A stretch of 64,000 nt of DNA from Bacteroides faecis MAJ27. GTDB lineage: Bacteria > Bacteroidota > Bacteroidia > Bacteroidales > Bacteroidaceae. The DNA is taken from contig NZ_FNNN01000002.1 of the NCBI RefSeq assembly GCF_900106755.1, positions 310,001 through 374,000 on the forward strand. The letters run 5' to 3'. Positions 51,897 to 59,081 of the stretch are shown here, piece by piece. The translations under genes and the position numbers were made by a program. Under the pieces are notes generated by a model. That model was not told the DNA's origin, made no database searches, and saw only the letters and a list, made by a program, of their open reading frames with translations. How positions within the stretch are numbered: the first letter of the stretch is position 1; each line of letters starts with the position of its first letter.

Positions 51897-52985
51897 ATGA
51901 AAAATAAACTCTATATCCTATTATTTATAAGTTTCCTCTTTTTGGCGGGCAGCGTGCAGGCTCAGCAAAAAGCGACTCCGAAGGCAGGTGAGGGAATTTC
52001 TACTTTCTTGTTGCGCCATAATCGTTCTCCAAAGAAATATTACGATGATTTTGTGGAACTGAATAAGCAGAAGTTGGGGAAGAATAATGTTCTGAAGATG
52101 GGGGTAACTTATGTGATTCCTCCGGTAAAACGTTCGTCAGGAACTTCGGCTAAACCCGCTCCGGCAAAAAAGACTGCGGGGAAGGAGGTGTCGACGGAGG
52201 ATACGGTCACTAAATCGAGAACTTCCGGAGCGAAGAAAATCGGTACAACCATCAACGAACCTTTATTCGGGAAGAAACTGTCGAGTGTGAAAGTTTCTTC
52301 CAACCGGCTTGCAGGTGCCTGTTTTTATGTAGTCAGCGGACACGGTGGCCCCGATCCCGGAGCGATCGGATGGGTAGGCAAGCATGAACTTCATGAAGAT
52401 GAATACGCCTACGATATCGCCCTTCGTCTGGCACGAAATCTGATGCAGGAAGGAGCTGAAGTGCATATCATCATTCAAGACGCTAAAGATGGTATCCGCG
52501 ATGATGCCTATCTTTCCAATAGTAAACGTGAAACTTGTATGGGCGATCCCATTCCGTTGAATCAGGTGCAACGTCTTCAGCAACGCTGTAACAAGATCAA
52601 TGCTCTTTATCAGAAGGACCGTAAAAACTATACTTACTGCCGGGCTATCTTTATCCATGTGGATAGCCGGAGCAAAGGAAAACAAACGGATGTGTTTTTC
52701 TATCACTCCAATAAGAAGGCTGAGAGTAAACGGCTGGCCAATAACATGAAAAATACTTTTGAATCAAAATATGGCAAGCACCAACCGAATCGTGGCTTTG
52801 CCGGAACGGTGAGCGGACGCAATCTGTACGTGCTTTCTCATACTACGCCTGCTTCTGTTTTCGTAGAGCTGGGCAATATCCAAAATACATTTGACCAACG
52901 GAGACTGGTGATGGATTCCAATCGCCAGGCACTTGCCAAATGGCTGATGGAAGGCTTTCTGAGAGATTATAAGGGAAAGAAATAA
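51897..52985 (+). CDS. N-acetylmuramoyl-L-alanine amidase (Amidase_3) with LysM-like N-terminal part
   Basis: Cleaves the amide bond between muramic acid and the stem peptide of peptidoglycan in the periplasm. 362 residues from the ATG at 51897 (MKNKLYILLF), with a signal peptide ending SVQAQ. A LysM-like segment (GEGISTFLLRHNRSPKKYYDDFVELN...MGVTYVIPP) at about 25-75 is followed by a basic Lys/Thr/Ala linker and the Amidase_3 fold. Zinc ligands and catalytic residues are visible: His in VVSGHGGPDPGAIG, Glu in HEDEYAYDIALRL, His in IFIHVDS and Glu in VFVELGNIQN. Single gene; the first terminator-like element of the duplicated region lies about 180-215 bp downstream. Probable role in cell separation or wall turnover. 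Confidence 0.92.
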   Translation: MKNKLYILLFISFLFLAGSVQAQQKATPKAGEGISTFLLRHNRSPKKYYDDFVELNKQKLGKNNVLKMGVTYVIPPVKRSSGTSAKPAPAKKTAGKEVSTEDTVTKSRTSGAKKIGTTINEPLFGKKLSSVKVSSNRLAGACFYVVSGHGGPDPGAIGWVGKHELHEDEYAYDIALRLARNLMQEGAEVHIIIQDAKDGIRDDAYLSNSKRETCMGDPIPLNQVQRLQQRCNKINALYQKDRKNYTYCRAIFIHVDSRSKGKQTDVFFYHSNKKAESKRLANNMKNTFESKYGKHQPNRGFAGTVSGRNLYVLSHTTPASVFVELGNIQNTFDQRRLVMDSNRQALAKWLMEGFLRDYKGKK

Positions 52986-53004
52986 ACTTTTAATTTCTCC
53001 TTTC

Positions 53005-53203
53005 GTGAACAAATCAGAAAGGGGAATGTTATATACATGCAAATCGCCTGAAATACTCTTGTAGGTATGCGAATATATATAAGTCAGTAACATATGCCTC
53101 CCCGGCATAGACAGGATGATTGCATAGTAGTTTTGTCGTGTTTTATTTTGTGTTTGTGTTGTGACGGTGCTGCGATGTGAATCGGGGTACCGTTTTTTGT
53201 TAA
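53005..53203 (+). ncRNA. Duplicated noncoding element, copy 1 (small RNA candidate)
   Basis: Begins with GTGAACAAAT. It contains the hairpin ATGCC-TCCCC-GGCAT (about 53094-53108) and a T/G-rich stretch, and ends in an intrinsic terminator (ACGGT...ACCGTTTTTTG, about 53163-53201). A second copy follows with a period of about 235 bp. The last 84 nt (from GATTGCATAG at 53118) are identical between copies except for one base. A C-rich hairpin loop plus terminator is typical of regulatory RNAs that bind ribosome sites. No good upstream promoter box was found, so the RNA identity is tentative; the repeat itself is certain. Confidence 0.4.
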
Positions 53204-53237
53204 AAAGCGAAAATCATTCCATTTTTTTCGGACCTCT

Positions 53238-53440
53238 GTGAACAAAATCCGTTCAGATACGTTATTTATTATGCAAATCACCTGATAAAGCTTCTTATGG
53301 GTATGCGAATATAGATAAGTCAAGCAAGGCATGCCTCCCCGGCATCACAGGTAAGATTGCATAGTAGTTTTGTCGTGTTTTATTTTGTGTTTGTGTTGTG
53401 ACGGTGCTGCGATGTGAATCGAGGTACCGTTTTTTGTGCA
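53238..53440 (+). ncRNA. Duplicated noncoding element, copy 2 (small RNA candidate)
   Basis: Copy 2 has the same order: GTGAACAAAA, TATGCAAATC, GTATGCGAATATA, hairpin ATGCC-TCCCC-GGCAT (53330-53344), GATTGCATAGTAG (from 53355) and the terminator stem with TTTTTT before 53440. The 5' half has diverged, while the hairpin and the 3' half are kept, which suggests selection on the latter. It ends 3-5 bp before the stop codon of the opposing AraC-type gene. Confidence 0.4.
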
Positions 53441-53442
53441 GG

Positions 53443-54276
53443 TTATTTGGAATTTCTTCTGCGGTAGTCAGAAATGTTCTCTCCCATTATGTGTTTGAAG
53501 AAGCGGCTGAAAGTACATACGTGCTCGAATCCGAGAATGGTGGCAATCTCTTTCACGCTTGCCGGGCTTTTCAATAACAGGCGTTTGGCTTCTGTGATTA
53601 TTCGTTCGTGGATAATTCTGAGAGGAGAAGGGAGCTGGTAAGAGGCGAAAATATTACTGAGAGTTTTGGGCGAGCGATGTAACATTTCCGCATAGTCGGC
53701 AACTCGTTTTTTTTCTTTGAAATGTTTATCTACGAGGATGGAGTATTGCCGTATGATATCAAAGCCGCTTTCCTTTTTCTGCGAGTCGGAAAAGTGCTCT
53801 CTTGCCAGGCGGGTACATAGTATGATAAAACGTTTGAGTAGCAGGCGGAGCATTTCTCCTTCAAGGCTGTCATTCAACAGAAATTCATCTCTCATTTTAT
53901 CAATGACTTCATAAAGCTGTCTGATGGTAATCTCCGGAAGTTGCATGTTGACAATACGAGAAGTTCCATTGAATAATAATCCGTTGCATGAGACTTCTTC
54001 ATCGTGCTTGTAGATGCTGTAGAATTCTGAATTGAATAAAAGTCCGATATATTTCCCTTCTGCTTTTTTTATTTTAATGTCATGCAGTGGGCTTAGAGAG
54101 ATAAATTCGTCTTTGCCCAAAGTTTTTTCTACATGGTCGACAACAAGAGTTGCTTTTCCTTCTTGTATCCAGATAAATTTGTATAAGTCATTCGTCTTAT
54201 GACCTGCCAGAACTGCTGGTAAATTGTTTGTCAGTAGGATAATTCCTTTCAGTGAATTAGTGTAATAGTGTGTCAT
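53443..54276 (-). CDS. AraC-family transcriptional regulator paired with a hybrid kinase
   Basis: 277 residues. The N-terminal cupin-like part (about 1-130, with IQEGKATLVVDHVEKTLGKDEFISLSP) is followed by a helical linker and the AraC DNA-binding part (about 175-277) with YAEMLHRSPKTLSNIF and IATILGFEHVCTFSRFFKHIMGENISDYR. It begins 44 bp after the stop of the large hybrid kinase at 54321-57764, in the same direction and without a promoter box in between, so the two are probably cotranscribed. It may be an output of that kinase or simply a neighbour. No target operator could be named. Confidence 0.88.
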   Translation of the reverse strand: MTHYYTNSLKGIILLTNNLPAVLAGHKTNDLYKFIWIQEGKATLVVDHVEKTLGKDEFISLSPLHDIKIKKAEGKYIGLLFNSEFYSIYKHDEEVSCNGLLFNGTSRIVNMQLPEITIRQLYEVIDKMRDEFLLNDSLEGEMLRLLLKRFIILCTRLAREHFSDSQKKESGFDIIRQYSILVDKHFKEKKRVADYAEMLHRSPKTLSNIFASYQLPSPLRIIHERIITEAKRLLLKSPASVKEIATILGFEHVCTFSRFFKHIMGENISDYRRRNSK

Positions 54277-54320
54277 AAGAGTAATAGATAAAAGGGGGCG
54301 ATGATGCTTCTTGTATGAGT

Positions 54321-57300
54321 TTACATAAATATAAATTTCTTTTTCAGTAAATTCTTGATCTTGCTTTTTAGTGATTGAGAGATGATCGGTTTGGAAAGAT
54401 AGCCGTTAAATCCGTTTTGCAAGATACGCTGTTCATCTCCCTCCAAAGCATAAGCTGTGATAGCTAAGATCGGAATGTCTTCTGATAATTTTCGTATTTC
54501 GGTAGTTGCTTCATAACCGTCAAGAACCGGCATTTTTATATCCATTAGTATCAGAGACGGTTGTGCTTCTTTGAATAAGTTAATAGCTTCCAGCCCGTTC
54601 CATGCGTGGAGCAAGGTATATTCTTTTTCCAGTATAGTTTTAAAGAGTTTATAGTTGCTTGGATTATCTTCAGCAATCAGTATTTTTACGTCTTTAGGAT
54701 TGTTGATACTCAGTTGCTCTTTTTTTTGCTCCTCGACTTCTTGTTGAGGAGGTAAAACGGGTTGGCAGGGAATCTCGAACCAAAACTCGGAACCTTTGCC
54801 TACTTCGGAAGATACTCCTACGTGTCCGTCCATCTTTTCTGCAATCATGGAGCAGATGGATAATCCTAGTCCTGTGCCTTGCTTGAAGTTATCCAATTTG
54901 ATAAAGCGCCCGAAAATCTGCTGCTGTTTTTCTTTGGGGATTCCACTTCCCGTATCCCTAACGAAGAACCTGATTTTATCTTCTTTCGGAGGGTAATAGC
55001 CGAAATGGATGTATCCGGAAGAAGTGTATTTGATTGCGTTGGATATATAATTGTTGATGACTTGCAGTACACGATTCTTTTCGGTGTACAGCATACATTC
55101 GTCAAGAGCCGGCAGGAAACGGATTTCTACGTTCGGACCCAGGTCTAGTTTCAGGCGTGTGGCAGATTCTATCTCGTTAAAGCTGCCGTTGACATCCATA
55201 TCACCATATACAAATTCCAGTGTACCGGATTCTATTTTGGATATGTCGAGAATGTCGTTTATTAATTGTAGCAGGAGTTGATTATTGCTTTCGATGATGT
55301 GGACATACTCTTTGCTTTCTTCGTTCGGATGTGTATCTGCGAGTAGAGCGGAGAAGCCGACAATAGCGTTGAGAGGAGTCCGTATCTCATGGCTCATATT
55401 GGCAAGAAACGCAGATTTCAACCGGTTGGCTTCTTCTGCTCTTTCTTTGGCATGTAGCAGCTCCTGGTCTAGCTTTTTCCGTTCATCAATCAGTCGGGTG
55501 GCTCCGACAAGTACAAGCGGTTTGCCGTTTCTATCCCGTTCGCTGACGATTGCAAAGGTTTCTGCCCAAGATGGAACATCATCTCCTTCATAGATAATCT
55601 GGTACTCCTCGTTGAAAGGAGAAGGAGTTCCATTCTTTAGATTATCGAAAGCTTGACGTATCCGTTCACGGTGCTCGGGGATAATCTGTGAATAATAATC
55701 ATCTCCTTTTTCGATTACGGTGCCTGTTGCTGCATGAGTTTTCGGTGTGAAGTAGCTGCGGTTACAGGTTATTTCGTCTTTTCTTAAGTCCCATGTCCAT
55801 GATATCAGGCCGATAGCTTGCATGACAAACATATAGTGGCGGTTCATTAGTTCTATCTGTTTGCGTTGCATTTCAAGTTCGGTGATATCCAGAGAGGAGC
55901 TGACCAGCCAGCGTTCGTTGCCTTTAGGAAAGCAGACTAATGCTTTGTGGATAGACAGAATTTTAGTCTGACCGTCTCTGTTGGTAAAGCGTTTGACGAA
56001 CGATTTCGGTTTGCCGTTTTCAATCACTTCTCTTTCTGCTTCAACGAGGAAGTCAGTACGTTCCTTGCCGATAAAGTCTTCCTCTCGTTTCCCTATGATA
56101 TGGGAAGCATCTGTATTTACCATTTCGGCTGCTTTCTTGTTCCATACCAGATATTTGCCTCTGTCATTAATATCTTTCACAATAGTAGCAATAGGAAGAT
56201 TGTCAAGAAGGGATTTGAGAAAAAAGTTAGACCTCTCGTTGCGGATACGTTCATTTTCAATGTCAGAGATATTACGTACGAATCCCAGAACATGATTTTT
56301 GTCATAATAAGCAATATGTACTGATACGTAAAGAGATTCTCCTTGCATGTTTTTTATCTGAGTCTTGATGTGCAAGTTTTTTTTAGTTTTCAACACCTGC
56401 TCTATTGCTTCCATATTCTTTCTGAATTCCTCATCGTCCGTTATTATCTGACGGATTTCCATATGCTCCCCTTTTTTGATGCTTTGCACGTAATTTTCTT
56501 CTGCGGGAGTGTTTAGAATCTGTTCTACAATTCCATGTTTGTCTACCAGATAAACTGCCACATCTAATGAATTGATGATACGTTTATTCATGTTCTTGTG
56601 CTTCTTGCCGATACGGTAAAAGTAATGACGCATGACGAAGATAACCAGTGGAATGAGAATGAGTCCAAGAATGTTTTTCCAGTATTTTTCGTAGAAACTG
56701 ACTGGTTCATTATAAAGGTGAATCTGGTCGGGACAGAGCTGTGGAGATATGTTGAACCATTGTAAATCGAGATAGTTAAAGTAGTTTTCAGGAGTCGATT
56801 GTCCGGCATCGGGTGGAATGTCGGATGCCGGTTTGCCTTCTCTTATTTCGTCTATGATTCTCATACAGTCGGTTGCATAGTCACTTGCGCTGACGTAGTA
56901 GCCTCCACCAAAGTAGCCGTCCTGTGGGTGTAAGTCTTTTAGCGTGAAAAGAGGGGAGTTGGCAAAGCCTGTAAGTGTTTTGCCTATATTGTCGGCAAGG
57001 AAACTGTGACTGGGCATCTGTTGCGGCTTGTGCCAGGAGAAATACAGCAGTCCGGTACTTTTGTCGTAGCTGCTGACTGTGTCGAGCAGTTGTTCCAGGT
57101 CGAGTTCTCTTTGTGAGAGCCATATAAGCTTCAGGTCGGGGTAATGCTGCCGGACTGTTTTTTCTACTTTGCTGAATACCATGTGGCTCATATAGAGACT
57201 ATCTGAAATAAAAGCAATGTTCTTCATTTCCGGCTGGAGAGCACGCATCAGTCGGAGGGTTTCTTTGATATAAAGCTTTTGCTCCAGAAAGGTGATGTTG

Positions 57301-57764
57301 TAGTGTTTCTGTAATTCTTTGATGGTGGTGATATGGAGAGAGTCGGGTGCTTCATATGCCAAAATGCTTTGCAATGAGTTAGGCAATGTGGCTAGCGGAT
57401 GGCATAGGATTACAGGAATGTCTTTCCAAGTGGTTTCGAATAAGTGAGAAGTGATATGCCATCCCATTGCACCTATGATGACAACTGCTTTAGGACGATT
57501 CGAAGCATATTTCTGCAATATTCGGGCGCATTGTTCTTTAGAATCTTTTTCCGTGTCTGCCGACGGAAAGGACAGGGTATAGGAATCTAAGTATAAATTT
57601 GATCGTTTATGACAATGATCTTGTAACTCTTTATTGAAGTCTTTATCCCAGGTTCCATTAGCTAAAGTGGAATTAAGTATTAAGATAAATTCCTTTTCAG
57701 TCTCAACTGCTTGGGTGCTGATTGCGATTAATAGACTTACTGTGAACAATATGATTTGTTTCAT
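54321..57764 (-). CDS. Hybrid sensor histidine kinase with ABC-binding-protein-like periplasmic domain
   Basis: 1147 residues from the ATG at 57764 (MKQIILFTVSLLIAIS), a signal peptide start. A longer frame upstream to 57977 runs through the promoter and was rejected. The periplasmic part (about 20-350) resembles substrate-binding proteins of ABC type (VVIIGAMGWHITSHLF, IAFISDSLYMSHMVF). A membrane helix lies near 360-378 (NILGLILIPLVIFVM). Two or three PAS domains follow (about 395-770), then HisKA with NMSHEIRTPLNAIVGF (His near 791), HATPase (DTGSGIPKEKQQQIFGRF), and a receiver with LILMDIKMPVLDGYEA (Asp near 1075) and SKPI. No output domain in the chain, so the phosphate must go elsewhere, possibly to a partner. 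Ligand unknown. Confidence 0.92.
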   Translation of the reverse strand: MKQIILFTVSLLIAISTQAVETEKEFILILNSTLANGTWDKDFNKELQDHCHKRSNLYLDSYTLSFPSADTEKDSKEQCARILQKYASNRPKAVVIIGAMGWHITSHLFETTWKDIPVILCHPLATLPNSLQSILAYEAPDSLHITTIKELQKHYNITFLEQKLYIKETLRLMRALQPEMKNIAFISDSLYMSHMVFSKVEKTVRQHYPDLKLIWLSQRELDLEQLLDTVSSYDKSTGLLYFSWHKPQQMPSHSFLADNIGKTLTGFANSPLFTLKDLHPQDGYFGGGYYVSASDYATDCMRIIDEIREGKPASDIPPDAGQSTPENYFNYLDLQWFNISPQLCPDQIHLYNEPVSFYEKYWKNILGLILIPLVIFVMRHYFYRIGKKHKNMNKRIINSLDVAVYLVDKHGIVEQILNTPAEENYVQSIKKGEHMEIRQIITDDEEFRKNMEAIEQVLKTKKNLHIKTQIKNMQGESLYVSVHIAYYDKNHVLGFVRNISDIENERIRNERSNFFLKSLLDNLPIATIVKDINDRGKYLVWNKKAAEMVNTDASHIIGKREEDFIGKERTDFLVEAEREVIENGKPKSFVKRFTNRDGQTKILSIHKALVCFPKGNERWLVSSSLDITELEMQRKQIELMNRHYMFVMQAIGLISWTWDLRKDEITCNRSYFTPKTHAATGTVIEKGDDYYSQIIPEHRERIRQAFDNLKNGTPSPFNEEYQIIYEGDDVPSWAETFAIVSERDRNGKPLVLVGATRLIDERKKLDQELLHAKERAEEANRLKSAFLANMSHEIRTPLNAIVGFSALLADTHPNEESKEYVHIIESNNQLLLQLINDILDISKIESGTLEFVYGDMDVNGSFNEIESATRLKLDLGPNVEIRFLPALDECMLYTEKNRVLQVINNYISNAIKYTSSGYIHFGYYPPKEDKIRFFVRDTGSGIPKEKQQQIFGRFIKLDNFKQGTGLGLSICSMIAEKMDGHVGVSSEVGKGSEFWFEIPCQPVLPPQQEVEEQKKEQLSINNPKDVKILIAEDNPSNYKLFKTILEKEYTLLHAWNGLEAINLFKEAQPSLILMDIKMPVLDGYEATTEIRKLSEDIPILAITAYALEGDEQRILQNGFNGYLSKPIISQSLKSKIKNLLKKKFIFM

Positions 57765-57791
57765 CTTAGTATTGCTTGTCCTTTTGTTATA

Positions 57792-57799
57792 CAAAGATA
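57792..57799 (-). promoter_or_regulatory. -7 box of the hybrid kinase operon
   Basis: Plus-strand CAAAGATA reads TATCTTTG. It is 28 bp upstream of the ATG at 57764 and decides that start. Confidence 0.6.
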
Positions 57800-57943
57800 G
57801 TCTTTTTTGCGAACTAAGGATATATAAGAATATGAAACGGGAAATATTGTTATCACATAGGGAAAAATTGTAATTGGGTAGGGAAGGCGAGAATAAGCAT
57901 CTTTGCAGAGAAGGTTTTGCTGCTTTTGTATGGGGAATAAACA

Positions 57944-57977
57944 GTGTGCGGTAACTTCTGAAAGGGTTGCCGCACAC
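57944..57977 (-). terminator. Terminator after the DUF302 remnant
   Basis: GTGTGCGG (57944-57951) pairs with CCGCACAC (57970-57977), with AAC/GTT inside; TGTTTATTC follows on the minus strand. Confidence 0.7.
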
Positions 57978-58007
57978 TATAATGATATGGTATATACTGA
58001 CTGGTAT

Positions 58008-58353
58008 TTAATACACGCTTGCCGATTTAATAACGATATTTTCGAGCAAAGTTTGCATCTTTTCGATGACAGGTTCATTTTCCAGCCCATAATTGGCTGC
58101 CATTGGTTTCATTAATGGGAAGGTAGCCCATACACTGCCGTTCTTGTCTTCCCATACAGAGATTTTCAATGGCAGTTCGATAGATATGCTTGGATTTTCC
58201 TGCATCAATTTGGTGCCTACTTTGGGCGAACCGAATACGATAACCTGATTGGGGCAATTGGTTTTCATACTTCTTCATAAATGTTCCTCCATTTTGAGCT
58301 AGTATCGTTCCCGAAATCAGCAATACCATAATTGTTAATACATTCTTTCTCAT
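58008..58353 (-). pseudogene. DUF302 family protein, broken by internal deletion and frameshift
   Basis: Starts at 58353 with a clear signal peptide (MRKNVLTIMVLLISGTILAQNGGTFMKK). The DUF302 body appears in another frame from about 58268: NQVIVFGSPKVGTKLMQ, then LPLKISVWEDKNGSVWATF, to the stop at 58008. Complete DUF302 proteins have a further 50-60 residues between these two parts; here they are missing and the frame is lost at the join (near 58260). The second part could still be translated from its own ATG as 86 residues but would lack export. A promoter box TACCTTTG (plus 58395-58402) and a terminator remain, suggesting recent decay. The function of DUF302 proteins is not known. Confidence 0.6.
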
Positions 58354-58394
58354 AACATTCGCTCCTGGTTGTTTGTTGATTAATTATTATGTTG

Positions 58395-58402
58395 CAAAGG
58401 TA
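58395..58402 (-). promoter_or_regulatory. -7 box of the DUF302 remnant
   Basis: Plus-strand CAAAGGTA reads TACCTTTG, 42 bp before the ATG at 58353. Confidence 0.5.
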
Positions 58403-58593
58403 AAGGATGAGAAGGCAGAAGAAAAGCCCTCAACGAGTTTAAATATGAGTTTTGCTCTCATGCTCTCACGGTCTGCCTGTATCCCTTTATTCATCGGAGT
58501 TGCAGTGATGGTAGCAACTGTGGTGGCAAGTATGAGGGCAAGCGTTTGCTCTCACTTTGTTTTTGTTCTGCAGTATATTGTTTTTCTGATGTT

Positions 58594-58725
58594 ATTTGTT
58601 GATTTATAATGTGTTAATACTTGATGTGTCAACTATTAATGATTGACGTCCCGGCTATTAATAACTGATAAATCAGACGTTAATAGCTGAGACTTCATAT
58701 ATTATTGACCGATAAATGGTTCAAG
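58594..58725. repeat. Six-unit degenerate tandem array, exact 22-bp period
   Basis: Units start at 58594, 58616, 58638, 58660, 58682 and 58704. Four of them begin with TAAT and the others with TATT; most have TTGA or CTGA at positions 7-10. Noncoding by period. Confidence 0.7.
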
Positions 58726-58809
58726 CCTTCTGAAAGAACAGGTGAATTGAAGCAACAGATCCGGTCAACCTGACCGGATGGTGCGGTTCGTTCAATTCTA
58801 TCGACAGGT

Positions 58810-58963
58810 GTTTCAAAAAGTTTCAAGCGCTTGAAACACTTTGTTTCGCCGTATGAAACACTTTGTTTCATTGCTTGAAACAGTTTGTTCCAAGGCATGA
58901 AACAAAGTGTTTCAACGGTTGAAACTGATCTTGGAACTATTTGAAAATGAAGAATGAAATAAG
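58810..58963. repeat. Seven-unit tandem array of TGAAAC/GTTTCA repeats, exact 22-bp period
   Basis: Units start at 58810, 58832, 58854, 58876, 58898, 58920 and 58942. The clearest reads TGAAACACTTTGTTTCA plus five variable bases, so each unit is itself an inverted repeat. The first junction forms a perfect 18-bp palindrome (GTTTCAAGCGCTTGAAAC, 58820-58837). It lies downstream of the carboxylase operon. Confidence 0.88.
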
Positions 58964-58978
58964 AGAAGGGAAATAAGA

Positions 58979-59043
58979 ACGGACTTACAAAGATTCTGAA
59001 ATAATATGCCTTATTATTTATAGTAGAATCTATGTAAGTCCGT
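58979..59043. repeat. Long hairpin after the carboxylase operon
   Basis: Arms 58979-58997 and 59025-59043 match at 18 of 19 positions (ACGGACTTAC outer part). Inside, AATAATA and TTATTAT can pair again. It stands 39-103 bp beyond the mmdA stop and may end that transcript, although a T-tract is lacking. Confidence 0.8.
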
Positions 59044-59081
59044 ATCATTTCCGGTACCTTCAAAAGTACCTTATCGGGATG

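Noticed and set aside
53084..53332. Small minus-strand proteins in the duplicated element
   Set aside because: Frames of the two copies (52764-53108 and 53084-53332) agree only over a few residues and then diverge, and the terminator structure lies on the plus strand.
57765..57977. Upstream extension of the hybrid kinase
   Set aside because: It would place 71 residues without domain likeness before the signal peptide and run across the -7 box at 57792 and part of the DUF302 terminator.
58373..58609. A 78-residue plus-strand frame with a hydrophobic end
   Set aside because: It overlaps the promoter box of the DUF302 gene in antisense, has no family likeness and contains short direct repeats (GCTCTCA).
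58810..58963. CRISPR array or plasmid-type iterons
   Set aside because: Units are contiguous with no unique spacers, no cas genes are near, and no replication initiator gene is in the window. The exact 22-bp period resembles iterons only in length.
58695..59063. A 122-residue minus-strand reading frame
   Set aside because: It runs through the 22-bp repeats and the long hairpin. A 22-bp period shifts the frame each unit, so no protein repeat results; no ribosome site or family likeness.
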